A stretch of 64,000 nt of DNA from Teratosphaeria epicoccoides. Lineage: Eukaryota; Ascomycota; Dothideomycetes; Mycosphaerellales; Teratosphaeriaceae. A program made the position numbers and the translations under genes. Each line of letters starts with the position of its first letter. The first letter of the stretch is position 1. Location of the stretch: the NCBI GenBank assembly GCA_021401465.1, contig JADDMT010000003.1, positions 645,415 to 709,414 of the forward strand, written 5' to 3'. The notes under the pieces are model-generated. The model worked only from the letters and a program-made list of their open reading frames with translations. It ran no database searches and had not been told where the DNA came from. Below are positions 31,801 to 41,405 of the stretch, piece by piece.

Positions 31801-32016
31801 CCGCCCATATGACCTTGCGGTCCAGCCGCCAAGAGCTGCATATGAAATGCCGGGACCGACTTCGACCTCCCGTTTTCCCCCTTGACGCTTCATACTCTAT
31901 CCGGAGCCTCCGAATGTCCTCCAATGCAGAGTCCGAAGCGACGTGGCAACAATCCGAGGCGCTACTATCGTTCTCAGCGTTGTTGTGCGCGGTGACTTCG
32001 ATGCCATTGCCGTAGG
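28874..32016. other. Gene-poor region with possible decayed coding segments
   Basis: About 3.1 kb without a definite gene. On the minus strand 29847-30095 reads as coding-like (GGTPVGPLLAFYIWLRKSS; GYEFTMANHVLSTYTCVGMG), and 29537-29870 in a second frame continues as GVVIVFNLSFVPITAFLVAP. The two would join with a one-base shift near 29875, which suggests a decayed gene of unknown family. A plus-strand frame at about 30799-31029 is also coding-like (LGITGTLVLLAIRAV). The first 200 bp may hold the P450 5' end. Confidence 0.35.
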
Positions 32017-32298
32017 CTAAAGCGCCTGCTCTCGAGCCTCTGCAAGCGCTATCGCGCTGTCAACCTTCCTCAGCTCCTCTCCACCCTCACTCTTCTTTCC
32101 GAGGCACTTGGGACACATCGTATGTACGGACTCAACCCCCATATCCACCACATCCCAACACCCCTTACTCAGCCCCGGCTGGCTCAGCGCCCGAATGCAC
32201 TGACCCTCCGCGCCCGGCAGATCGACGATGTTATCGAAGAAAGTCTTGGGACCGTAATGCTGGCAGAGAGTGTGGTAGGGAGTAGTGATGCAGCACAT
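32017..32298 (-). CDS. Small cysteine-rich protein, unknown
   Basis: 93 residues from the ATG at 32298. It opens MCCITTPYHTLCQHYGPKTF, continues GAEGQCIRALSQPG and SKGCWDVVDMG, and has HTMCPKCLGKKSEG near the end, so seven cysteines and two histidines could bind zinc. The C-terminus is charged and helical. No signal peptide is present, so it is probably intracellular. Small zinc-binding-like proteins of this form are common and uncharacterised in dothideomycetes. It lies downstream of MED1 on the same strand, with about 450 bp between. An in-frame extension to 32343 would add 15 residues. Confidence 0.55.
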   Translation of the reverse strand: MCCITTPYHTLCQHYGPKTFFDNIVDLPGAEGQCIRALSQPGLSKGCWDVVDMGVESVHTMCPKCLGKKSEGGEELRKVDSAIALAEAREQAL

Positions 32299-32745
32299 CT
32301 CGCTTCTTGTACAGTGTAGAGATCGGGGGTAAACAGGGACCACCTACCTGAGGCGCCTACGATTCGATTCCAAGGGCGAGGAAGCTTGCCTCTGCTCTAT
32401 GTCCTGTGAGTCTCTGACTTTCGACGGTGTGGTGTCCAGCACTACACACTGGTAAAAGGCAGGAGACAACGAAGACAAGGTGAGAGGCAAGCCTGCAGTG
32501 CAAGGAAAGGGAGAGCAAGCTTTCGCAAGGTTGCGACATCAGTGAACATATTTGCTTGCGAATGCTGCATGGAGTGAATGGTCTTTGTTGAGAAGGCCAC
32601 AAGCACATTGTTTGAGTCCGGCGGTCTTTGTTTCTTGAACGTTTTGCTGATGAACGACCAAGGTTTGAGATAATTGTTGGGCCCATGGACAGGCTGAGAG
32701 CATGGTAGTCGTCATGTCGAGGTACTAGTCGTGCGCCTGCTAATG
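32299..32745. other. 3' flank of MED1
   Basis: No separate gene is seen between the MED1 stop and the small Cys-rich gene; the promoter of the latter must lie here. Confidence 0.5.
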
Positions 32746-34758
32746 TTAACGACGTTTCAGCCATTCAAGCCAGACTCCCAAGTCACCACAGGCCTCCAGA
32801 GCTCTACCCAGATCCTTGCTCTCTGCAGCCTTTTTCTCCTCGTCCTTTGCCTCGGCAATCGATTCACCGTCATGAACAATGACGGTCAGCTCAGCATTCG
32901 AGAGCACTTGTACACTGACGCCACGCACCGTGGTCGCATCCTCGGTCGGAAAGCTAATTGACAGTGTAGGCACCGGCGAGGTAATAAATCCGATGTTGAC
33001 CGACATACGGTCAACGGCGGATTGCGTGATTGGTTTTTCAGCCGGCGTTAGCAAATCAGCTAGAGAATAGTCCGCGGGAGGGTTGGGGGCGTTCGCAGCA
33101 CCCGCACCATTGCCTTTGGCGGGCATGTCTTTGTCCTGCTGGATCTGCATCGTTTGCTTGAGTAACATGCCCAGGTAAGCCCACTGTCTCAAAGTTGGCA
33201 ATGCTTCGACTAATTGTCGCGGGTGAGAAAAAGGGATCTTTGTCAATTTGAAAGAAGCATCAACGGCCTTGAGCGGCTCCAATTTATATGAATGTGTGAT
33301 TTGTGTCTCGCCGCCGTCGCCGGTGCGCGCAATGACCTGCGCTTCTGACGATATAGGAGACATGCTAATCGCATCGTTACACGCGACCTCGGGCGCAGAG
33401 TCGATGACTGCTGTATGCCAAGCCGTTGGAATTTCAGTGAACTGGTGCTGAACGCCAACCGACTGTAGCACAGCATTAGCCACTTGCCAAGGCAGCACGA
33501 CTGGCGGATCCAGCGTTGCAATGAAGCGGACGTTTGGTGATTTCTCCGCACTGTCGACGGCCATGGCATTGCCATCAGTCGAGACAGGTTTGAGAGTTGG
33601 AGGCGGATCTTGCCAAGGAATGCCTTCTCCAGTCTCAGCGGACGGCAATTCTAGCGGATCGGGCAGCCAGGTTTCAGAAATTCGAATGGCAGGATATTCC
33701 GCTGCCGGATGGCGCTCGACGTCAAGGTGCAGCATATGCAGATCATTCTGCTTTGGTTTTGCATCGTGATCGTCCCCTGATGTCGAGCTCGACCAGTACT
33801 GCAAGTCAAGACCAATTCTGCGTCGTTGGTGCACGGTCGGCCTCCCGCTCTCCTTCTTCATAACGTGATATGGCTTGGCCCGCTGCAACTCCTTCCGATA
33901 TAGCTTATGCAAGCTCACGTACACGCCACTCAACGCCTCAAAGCAATTGATGCCGTCATGACTGAGCAAGTCGACGCGGGCGAGCCTACCAAGATTAGTG
34001 GCGAAACGATCCAGCTGTGTCTCCACAGGTGAGGCAGCAGCCCGCAGATCCTGTAGCAGAACATCCCCAATAGCCGCGGTCTGACTCTCCAAGCCCTTGT
34101 TCTGCGTGTCAAAAACAACTTCGACGTTCTTGGGGACGTCGTCTTGGAGCTCAACGTCAACCATGACCTTATTTGGGTATGCAATGCTGATGCCTGCGGA
34201 AGCGTCCAGCGGATTCACCTGCAAGCAGCCTGACCTCTTTGCGACACGTGTCATTCCTTCCACGCTCAACCTGCCTTTTGGCTTGCCAATGCGCTGCAGC
34301 ACCTTCCTCATCTTCGCCCTTCGCTCCTCGTCCTCGTTCCGTTTGGGCTGCCCAATGCCAAGCTCGGACAGCGTCACGTTCATTGGGACCCCTCCCATGC
34401 CCGGTGTCGCCATGTTTAGCTGCCCGGGTGTCATATCAACCCCGAGTCCAGTTGGTGTGAAGCTCATGCCTTGGGCCAACGGCGATGTGCTCTGCGCGCT
34501 GTTGCCTGCTTGACTGAGTGAATGGACCATTGGCGTGCCGCCTAAAGTCTTACTACCTTGCGAGGAGGCAGTGGCGGGGTGAGTGATCGGAGTCTTGGTC
34601 GCTTGGTCCTTCCGTGTTGCTGCTGGTGAAGGGACGCTTCTTGGAGCTGGCGAGGAAAGTCCAAGATGCGATGGTGTCGTGATATGACCTGGCGCCTTCT
34701 TGGACGCTGAGCCAGGATGCGAAGGCGAGGCCGACGCAGGCACCGGCGTAGTCGACAT
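32746..34758 (-). CDS. MED1: Mediator complex subunit 1
   Basis: Single exon, 670 residues. The ATG at 34758 (MSTTPVPASASPSHPGSASK) is chosen; the frame extends 28 codons upstream to 34842 but that part resembles neither signal nor domain. Residues 1-140 are Ser/Pro/Thr-rich and disordered. The Med1 domain follows: MRKVLQRIGKPKGRLSVEG, VAKRSGCLQVNPLDASAGIS, DVVFDTQ-like strand segments and LARVDLLSHDGINCFEALSG. The C-terminal half contains VNIGFITSPVPTLSISFP and ends GVWLEWLKRR. MED1 belongs to the middle module of Mediator and links gene-specific activators to RNA polymerase II. The frame is clean. It is divergent from the DUF262 gene with a 571-bp shared upstream region. Confidence 0.9.
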   Translation of the reverse strand: MSTTPVPASASPSHPGSASKKAPGHITTPSHLGLSSPAPRSVPSPAATRKDQATKTPITHPATASSQGSKTLGGTPMVHSLSQAGNSAQSTSPLAQGMSFTPTGLGVDMTPGQLNMATPGMGGVPMNVTLSELGIGQPKRNEDEERRAKMRKVLQRIGKPKGRLSVEGMTRVAKRSGCLQVNPLDASAGISIAYPNKVMVDVELQDDVPKNVEVVFDTQNKGLESQTAAIGDVLLQDLRAAASPVETQLDRFATNLGRLARVDLLSHDGINCFEALSGVYVSLHKLYRKELQRAKPYHVMKKESGRPTVHQRRRIGLDLQYWSSSTSGDDHDAKPKQNDLHMLHLDVERHPAAEYPAIRISETWLPDPLELPSAETGEGIPWQDPPPTLKPVSTDGNAMAVDSAEKSPNVRFIATLDPPVVLPWQVANAVLQSVGVQHQFTEIPTAWHTAVIDSAPEVACNDAISMSPISSEAQVIARTGDGGETQITHSYKLEPLKAVDASFKLTKIPFSHPRQLVEALPTLRQWAYLGMLLKQTMQIQQDKDMPAKGNGAGAANAPNPPADYSLADLLTPAEKPITQSAVDRMSVNIGFITSPVPTLSISFPTEDATTVRGVSVQVLSNAELTVIVHDGESIAEAKDEEKKAAESKDLGRALEACGDLGVWLEWLKRR

Positions 34759-35329
34759 CTTCGCTGTCAAGAGCAAAGTCGTCAATGCAGATGTTCCGAG
34801 TAGTAGCTTGGTAGACAACCCGAAGATTCTACCCGTGGACACGTGACCGGCTCCGCAAATGTAGCATGTGGATATGCTTGACTCGTGTTGGAAATCTGAA
34901 TAATCAGCTTCAAGCTGCAGAGCAAGGACTCATCACCTTTGATCCGAACAAAATCGCACACGCGAGTCATGAGCCCGCTGACACAAGACCTTTTTAGCAC
35001 CAGACGAGGCCATAGCATGCTAAAGTAGTAATGATGTCTCGCTGCCTGCTGAAAGCGTTTCGACGACCATTCCCAATGTTGAGCTGTCTGAGGGGAAGTC
35101 TCACCTGACTGTGTACGTTACAGAAGCCAAGCTCAGATTGGGTGACTCAGCAGATGTCTACTACCTTGTTCAATCGTCCCTACCTCAGGCTTCCCACTGC
35201 TGAATCATTCCCCCATTTGCCGCTGCGAATGAAACGGGATCCTCAAAATCGACATAGCCTAGAGACCGCCACGCAACGGCGGCTAGGTCCACGACTGCGC
35301 ACTGCCCAGTCGACACTATCGTATGCATC
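34759..35329. other. Shared divergent upstream region of MED1 and DUF262 gene
   Basis: 571 bp between divergent starts. No gene seen; both promoters must lie here. Confidence 0.5.
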
Positions 35330-36886
35330 ATGTCACCGAGAAAAGCAGCGACTGATAGGCCTCGAGATCCGCGCGCAGCGTCGGCTCAATCCACTACACC
35401 CAGGATTGCAATCCCAAAGCCCAGTGACAGAACTCCTATCATCACAATCAAGGACGAGCCACCAGAGTACGGCCAAAACATCGCTCCCGGGTATGAATCC
35501 TCCGACAGCGATGGCGAAGATTTTGCGGATTGGGACGGCTTCGAGGTTTCTCGAGCGCTGCCTCGCTACGACGAACGCAGATATACGTTGCGTGAGCTCA
35601 TGATGCTCCTGGACACTCCAAACGGCATCGATCTTGATCCTATCTATCAGCGCGGCTTCGTTTGGAACGAAGACCGTCAAATTGGTCTAGTTGATTCGAT
35701 ATTCCAAGGCTACTACATCCCTGGGCTTATCTTCAATAAACAGCAACGACAGATTGGCAGCATTCAAAGAAGTATCATGGTGTGCATTGACGGCAAGCAG
35801 CGGCTGACGTCAGTGAAGCGCTTCACTGAAGGGCACTTCCCATGCCACGACCGCTTTGGGAGTAAATGGTTCTTCTGCCGACCTTGGGACGCCGAGAAAC
35901 AGCCACATGGTCGAAAGCACCTCCCGCCAACGGCAAAGGCTGCTTTCTGGCAGAAGACATTTCTTTGTTATGAGTATGTCGGCATGACCGATGATCAGGA
36001 ACACGAACTCTTCGAACGTGTGCAACGTGGCAACCCTCTCACACCGGCAGAAAAGTCACAAGCCAAGAAGGGACCATGGCAAGAGCTCGCCCGTCGGTTC
36101 GAGCAGGACTACTTCCGTGTCATGAGATTGGGCGGCAACGCGCGAGGTGCAGGACATGGCAAGATCATTTCTTCTTTCATTCAGATCCGGGAGCAGGACC
36201 GAGCAGCTGTGGACCCTCTACGTCCAGAACATTTCAAGGCTACAAATTATTGGGTGGACAAATGGTTCGTCGCCGATGTCCACCAGCACCCTTGCACGCC
36301 CGAGATTGCAGATCGCATGAAGGGAATTTTTGATCGATTCGAGCGTATCGCGCGGTCGAAACGAGCATTTGCCAACGATGGCCTGAGCAACGAAAGAGCA
36401 AAGGTGGCACCGATCGAGTTTGTTGCTATTGCTTGCATGATTGACAGGTATTCGCATAAGACTGATGCTGAATTGGAGGAGACAATCCGCTATATGCGGC
36501 GCGAAGTCCGAAAGTCCCACAGCAATGACGTGCAGCGCAAGCCGGCGGTCTGGAGAACTTTGTGTGCAGCGATAGAGAAGTCACTTGAACAAAAAGAGGA
36601 GATGCAGATCGACGATCATGAGGACGATCGCGACGAGGCCGACATCCGATACGAACAGCCTGTCCTCTCGGCGTTGGGTGCATCATATGGGGAAAGTGAG
36701 AGATATTTCGACGATAGCTACGACGACGATGAGGCTGCAGCGAAGATGCTGCGCTATTGGCAGTCAGTTGCAGAGAAGGATCGCAAGGCTAAAGACCCGG
36801 AAAGCCCTGCCAACGCTCATGGCGACTTGAAACGCACGTCTAAGGCAGATAATCAGGGCAGAAATGTACGACAGCGATATTCATGA
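35330..36886 (+). CDS. DUF262 (GmrSD/ParB-like) domain protein
   Basis: Single exon, 518 residues, ATG at 35330. After a disordered, acidic N-terminus (about 1-85), the DUF262 domain runs from YTLRELMMLLDTPNGIDLDP through YQRGFVWNEDRQIGLVDSIF and GYYIPGLIFN to the signature CIDGKQRLTSVKRF. This DG(K/Q)QR motif is the nucleotide-binding/catalytic core of the GmrS half of type IV restriction enzymes and of ParB/sulfiredoxin-fold proteins. ELFERVQRGNPLTPAEKSQA matches the conserved second block of DUF262. There is no HNH (DUF1524) nuclease domain; the rest is helical, acidic and ends with a basic tail. Fungal members are widespread but uncharacterised. Nuclear location and a nucleic-acid role are inferred only. 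Confidence 0.82.
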   Translation: MSPRKAATDRPRDPRAASAQSTTPRIAIPKPSDRTPIITIKDEPPEYGQNIAPGYESSDSDGEDFADWDGFEVSRALPRYDERRYTLRELMMLLDTPNGIDLDPIYQRGFVWNEDRQIGLVDSIFQGYYIPGLIFNKQQRQIGSIQRSIMVCIDGKQRLTSVKRFTEGHFPCHDRFGSKWFFCRPWDAEKQPHGRKHLPPTAKAAFWQKTFLCYEYVGMTDDQEHELFERVQRGNPLTPAEKSQAKKGPWQELARRFEQDYFRVMRLGGNARGAGHGKIISSFIQIREQDRAAVDPLRPEHFKATNYWVDKWFVADVHQHPCTPEIADRMKGIFDRFERIARSKRAFANDGLSNERAKVAPIEFVAIACMIDRYSHKTDAELEETIRYMRREVRKSHSNDVQRKPAVWRTLCAAIEKSLEQKEEMQIDDHEDDRDEADIRYEQPVLSALGASYGESERYFDDSYDDDEAAAKMLRYWQSVAEKDRKAKDPESPANAHGDLKRTSKADNQGRNVRQRYS

Positions 36887-37398
36887 CACTGATGACTTTG
36901 CACTAGATGAGGTATGGGTGGTCAGAACGGCCGAGGTTGAAGTCCGTGCAGGGTGATCTACTAACGTGTGCGTGGCAAGCGCCGTATAGCGATGCTGTAG
37001 CTGCACAGTATGCTGGGTAATAGATGAATGCTTCGCCTGGCTGAGGGCACTGCCCGAGAACCCAATTCATCATGTGACTATTTTGGGAGACTCGTTGGTA
37101 TAACTCTTCGTTTGGTCATTGGCTGCATCGGCTGGGCCCGCAGTGACGCCGAAGCTTAGGTCGCGCAACTTCCCGACCTCAGATTCCCACACTCCCTGCA
37201 CATCGTTCTGCAGCGAAAGCCCTCATCGAACTCTTGACGTGGGGCTGATCATGGGACAGCACGAAGATATACGTGTGGAGAATCAGATGTCTCTACTCTA
37301 GATGATGGCAAAACATCTGCTCGAACTGACATCAAGATCCTCACATTCGAGACATTGACATCTCAGGTCATTCCTGCCGGGAGTGTCCTGGATCAGCG
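36887..37398. other. Intergenic
   Basis: Upstream of the tubulin cofactor C gene. No gene seen. Confidence 0.5.
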
Positions 37399-38661
37399 AT
37401 GTCAACAACGGCGGCTTCGTCAGGCTCCAATGCTATCGATCAAGATGGATCAGACTTCACACGAGGAATTACCAATGCCGAAAAATTCTCTCAGTACTTC
37501 CAGCAGGAGGTTGCAGGTATCAAGTCATCATCACATTGCGAGTATAGCAGTCGCTTACATCTTGAATCAGCTCTACAGGATCGGATGGACAAGCTGCAGA
37601 CCCAGTCCATATCCGGTGGCGAACGGACAGACGCTGCCGAACATTGCCAAGATGCTATCGCCCGAGTCTCTGATTCTGTCAAAGACGCCTCCGCTATTAT
37701 CCTCGCGTACGACCGAAGGACCTACGGCGAAGCCATCAAGGCTTTGACAGCAAAGCTTCAGGAGATCCAGACGACCTTTGCTCCGAAACCCAAGTTCTCT
37801 TTCAGGAAGGGCAGTACATTTACGGCCAAGAAGAATGCATCGGCGATCAGTATTAATGATGCAGCAGAGATGGCGAATCAACAGCGAAGGTTACCTGGGT
37901 CTCAGGGTCCCAATGCAAGCTCCACCGAGTCAAGTATGGCTCCGACACCTGCGCACCTACGATCTCCGGCTACAGAGAGAGCAGAGGAAGAAGGTACCTC
38001 ATTTGGGATATCTGCCACAGTCTCAGGAGGTGCTGAGACCTCGATGGGTGGCCGGGAGGCTGCAAGAGTGCATCGACCTTCTTTATCGCAAAGTGGTGCG
38101 GTCAGAATTTCCGGGCACTCGAATGCGCACATCATCCTTCCGCCCTCGGCTTCGCACGCCACGACTTCAGGCACACTGGCCAATCTGGAGCACTGCATTG
38201 TCGACCTTTCCTCTCCAACGGATGACCAACCTTTCGCGAGCCTTAACGTCAAGCATGTCAAAGGCTCACTGGTCATATGTGGGAGAGTGTCTGGACCAAT
38301 ACACTTGACCGATGTGACGCATTGTGTCATTGTAGTTGCGAGTCGGCAGTTCAGGATGCATGACAGTCACAACACATACATTTACCTGCAGACGTCAAGT
38401 CGACCGATCATTGAAGACTGTACGAGCATAGCGTTTGCGCCATTGCCGGAGCAGTACAAGGGAGCGAGTCATGAGCAGTGTCTTGGAGAGCAATGGAAGG
38501 AAATCGATGACTTCAAGTGGCTTAGAAGTGAACCTAGTCCAAATTGGAGGGTGTTGGAGCCACAAATGAGGGTGGGTGAGAATGTATGGAGAAACATGGT
38601 GAAAGACGGCGCCGAAACAGAGTTGGAAGATATCCTGAAGGCTGTAAAGCTGCCTCATTGA
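37399..38661 (+). CDS. Tubulin-folding cofactor C
   Basis: Single exon, 420 residues, ATG at 37399. The N-terminal region (about 20-140) is helical, as expected for the spectrin-like TBCC N-domain; about 150-250 is low-complexity. The C-CAP/TBCC beta-helix lies at about 265-385: VKGSLVICGRVSGPIHLTDV, CVIVVASRQFRMHDSHNTYI and SSRPIIEDCTSIAFAPLP. The QFRMH Arg corresponds to the arginine finger that stimulates GTP hydrolysis by beta-tubulin in the cofactor C/D/E complex, the last step of tubulin heterodimer release. It ends normally with an acidic helix. With GCP3 it is the second microtubule gene in the window, without evident linkage. Confidence 0.9.
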   Translation: MSTTAASSGSNAIDQDGSDFTRGITNAEKFSQYFQQEVAGIKSSSHCEYSSRLHLESALQDRMDKLQTQSISGGERTDAAEHCQDAIARVSDSVKDASAIILAYDRRTYGEAIKALTAKLQEIQTTFAPKPKFSFRKGSTFTAKKNASAISINDAAEMANQQRRLPGSQGPNASSTESSMAPTPAHLRSPATERAEEEGTSFGISATVSGGAETSMGGREAARVHRPSLSQSGAVRISGHSNAHIILPPSASHATTSGTLANLEHCIVDLSSPTDDQPFASLNVKHVKGSLVICGRVSGPIHLTDVTHCVIVVASRQFRMHDSHNTYIYLQTSSRPIIEDCTSIAFAPLPEQYKGASHEQCLGEQWKEIDDFKWLRSEPSPNWRVLEPQMRVGENVWRNMVKDGAETELEDILKAVKLPH

Positions 38662-38932
38662 GCGCAACTCGGCCTCGACCTGCACCGTGATTCAATCCGC
38701 TGAACTGTATTCATGGCAGCTTCGCCTCAATGCCTGAATTTGACCGACGTCCAGACAACAGGACACTTGCAGGATGGACGGCACAGCAAATCCGACAATC
38801 CCGAAAAGAGGTGTCTGAGCATCTGTTCCACCAATGCCCGACTTGCCACGCAGTATTTTGCTCCGGCTTTCACAAATCTTTACTCTTGCAGTCCAAGTAA
38901 TACTCGACTACTACTGTGCGCCCGACCACATC
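38662..38932. other. 3' flank of TBCC gene
   Basis: No gene seen. Confidence 0.5.
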
Positions 38933-39187
38933 ATGCGATTCCACCTTCGCCCCTTGATTCTGCTTGCAGTACATATGAATCAGATCAGCGCGCAGCGCGT
39001 TCCCGAGAGAATTGAGGTAAGTGACCACGTAAGTCCTCTCAAAGTCTCCATGGTTGCTAATTTGTCATGATCCCATCTGTGTCGACTGCTGACGTGACAC
39101 CAGTCCTGCAGCAGCGATCGAAGGTACCTGGTAAGTCGGAAATTGTTCGAACGGAGACTCGGACACATGACTGGGCGGCTTGGCTAG
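38933..39187 (+). CDS. Weak candidate for a tiny secreted peptide
   Basis: Possible two-exon gene: 38933-39016 encodes a short hydrophobic leader (MRFHLRPLILLAVHMNQISA) followed by QRVPERIE, then a perfect donor GTAAGT in phase 0; an acceptor at 39103 after a CTGAC branch site leads to 27 codons beginning SCSSDRRYL and a TAG at 39187. About 55 residues. A second GTAAGT donor inside exon 2 makes other models possible. Nothing supports function; listed because the splice signals are unusually good. Confidence 0.25.
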
Positions 39188-39730
39188 GTTTGGTGGATGT
39201 AGATCCGGTGCGACAAAATCCAAGTCAGGACCATGAAGGAAGACTGCTTCCTTAAGTCAGATCGTGCATGCAGGAGTGTCGGCGGCACTGGACTCGTGGA
39301 TATCAAATGCGCACAGCCATCTGGCGACAATTGTTAATAGATTCTCTGATTAAGAAGGTCGCGTAGGGGCAGTGTGGGGCATGGTGGGCTCGAGAAAGAC
39401 TGATCAGATCCTTGGGGTATACTCTGGAAGTTGTGAATCGGCATTCGGAGGCACGCCCGTTTACTTGGAGGGTCCAACCCAAGTTGAAGGGTTGTGCTGG
39501 TAATAGTCTCGCTTCGCTGTCGGCTGTGCGATCGATCTTGAGCTCACCGGGTGACACTGCCAAGCCAACCAGGTCTTCCCGGCCAGAGTCCACAAATGAC
39601 TGTCTCAGCACCAGGCGCCTGAACACCGAGCTATTAATGTCGGCTCTGTAACAGCCTGCGTCAGCGAATTGAGACCTCTTGCTAATCTTTCCGAAGCTCA
39701 CCAAGCTCTCTGTTCACATCCACATCCAAT
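39188..39730. other. Intergenic
   Basis: No gene or repeat seen. Confidence 0.45.
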
Positions 39731-39925
39731 ATGAAGCTCGTCCCACAGCTGCGACACTGCTCGTGTTCGCCGCCCCTCTGGCCTTAGCGCCCTGGGCAGT
39801 CCGCACATTACGAATCTTGCTTCGACGTCAACAACACTGCCAGTCCTCAGCTCTGCACCATCCGTGACGGTGACGGCAGTGGTGTTCACTACCCGGAGCC
39901 TGCAGAACTGGCAGCCAATTCATCG
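39731..39925 (+). pseudogene. Frameshifted small secreted protein relic
   Basis: The ATG at 39731 starts MKLVP. A signal-peptide core (AATLLVFAAPLALA) then follows in another frame, and from about 39800 the first frame resumes as a mature-looking segment containing HYESCFDVNNTASPQLCTIR and DGSGVHYPEPAELAANSS, ending at a GTAAGG donor (39926). Thus a one-base loss near 39745 is compensated by a shift near 39790. Together the parts look like a secreted cysteine-containing protein whose gene has decayed. A possible last exon after 39926 was not resolved. Confidence 0.4.
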
Positions 39926-40711
39926 GTAAGGAGGCAACTATGCCTTTATGTAAGCTACTGCCGGCCCCTGAGTTTGCGATGCCTAGTCCTGATCAGAATC
40001 CTCTAGAGTAAACCTTGCAAAAAATTTGGTGCTATGTGTACGCCCCAGATGCCCAATAACGAGATCAGCAGCAGAGCGTACTGGTCGCAGACGCCGCGCG
40101 ACCACTCGGGCCATGAATCATTGGAAATCCATCTGGTATGAAAGCCCGGCTTGTCAAGCATTTGAGCCTTCGTTCATATTTACTCCTGGAGCAGTGATGG
40201 CCAATGCCAACTGCGTCTCATTTTCTTGCTTGTCATTGCTTGTCAGAGGGAGGATTTATGGCTTTGCTTGATAACCTCGGCACAAATGTACGAAGCGTCC
40301 GACACAAGGGCGACGTGCCTGTCTTGCAAACGAGACGCTGCATGTGCACTGCTGTCAGTAATTTTCCGGAGTGATCATTCTGACCACTAATATCGGCTCT
40401 TGATGCAATCGCCTTAAGGCTAGAGCGGTACAGTAGAACACTGGATCAAACGACAACGTGCTGGAGCTATCGCAGGAGAGGCTGACCACCTCGATACGAA
40501 GAACGTTCGACTCAATCCGAACGCTTGGTGTGAGTCGCATTTGATGAAAGATCTGTGTCGCTGCTTTGAGACACTGTCACTTTACCGGCTGGTATCTGCC
40601 CTTAAACCGGACTTCCAAGCCCTCGAATCAGCACAGCACGTGCGTCCCAAACCCTTCAGTAACAGACACCTACTTCTTGAACTCCAACTCACGTCATATC
40701 CTCGCCGCGAC
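39926..40711. other. Intergenic
   Basis: No gene seen; contains the upstream region of the six-cysteine secreted protein gene. Confidence 0.45.
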
Positions 40712-41106
40712 ATGAAGCCCGCACCATTTCCCTTCATGCTCTTCGCTCCCTTCGCTCTAGCATGGGTGCGCCCCTCCCATGCAGACGTCAAAGATACGGA
40801 TCTCGCGTGAAGGATGCTGCGCTAACTCGCGCACACAGTGGAACTGCGAGCCTACCCCTGGGGGTGACGGACGATGTATGCCAGGAGCCGAGGAGTTTAG
40901 AAATCATGAGCAGGCCCAACTCTGCGCTCCGGTAAGCTGATTTCCCAACACTGATGTCCAATTATGATCGTCCTTCTGACATCTGAGCTCAAAATACCCA
41001 GAATAACAGATGCAAGGATAGAGGGAACGGATGTATCAAGAATTCTCAGAACGTGTATGACCCGATTGTTGGTGTGTGGGAGCCGCGGGCGAACTGTAGT
41101 CCATAG
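40712..41106 (+). CDS. Small secreted six-cysteine protein (effector-like)
   Basis: Three short exons too small to stand out as open frames: 40712-40786, 40839-40931 and 41002-41106, with phase-0 introns of 52 and 70 nt. The first intron has a CTAAC branch site; the second has donor GTAAGC. The product is about 90 residues: a signal peptide (MKPAPFPFMLFAPFALAW, probable cut after PSHA), then WNCEPTPGGDGRCMPGAEEF, LCAP, NNRCKDRGNGCIKN and a tail ending PRANCSP. There are six cysteines after the signal. An alternative first donor at 40766 (GTGCGC) would drop seven residues and also keep phase. Small secreted Cys-rich proteins of plant-associated fungi are often effectors, but no homologous family is recognised here and the role is inferred from form only. 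Confidence 0.62.
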
Positions 41107-41405
41107 ACGCCACGAACAGGCTTCTGTGTGAAGCTGGCATCTGGACCAACGAGTTACGCCACGAGATCTGGGTCTTCGACGGCGGCGGCGGCGTCTGGCG
41201 AAAGACAATAGCCAAGAGCATGATGAAGGCACGTTGGGAGGACATTACCCTGGTGGAGAACACGATGGAGTCGATCATTTGCGACGTTGACCCTTGAGGA
41301 CTTCTTCAACGGCCGTGGCGGAATCGATAGCCTTACCGGCGTGTTCGGCCTAGCCGAAGCCCTCGCTCCACTGGCCCGGCCACGGAAAGTGACGTATCCT
41401 CCATC
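41107..41405 (+). pseudogene. AAA-ATPase relic
   Basis: From about 41107 a frame without a start reads LLCEAGIWTNELRHEIWVFD, then KARWEDITLVENTMESIICD, and stops at a TGA near 41296. This is the region before the P-loop in the large family of fungal AAA ATPases. The expected next segment (EDFFNGRGGI) lies in another frame at 41290-41320. A degenerate P-loop-like PGHGK occurs at about 41375-41390 in a third frame and is followed at once by a stop. No Walker B or sensor motifs were found downstream, so the gene is broken and probably truncated. Confidence 0.5.

Noticed and set aside
35330..36886. Prokaryote-style defence island around the DUF262 gene
   Set aside because: The gene stands alone between MED1 and tubulin cofactor C, with eukaryotic context and no partner nuclease.
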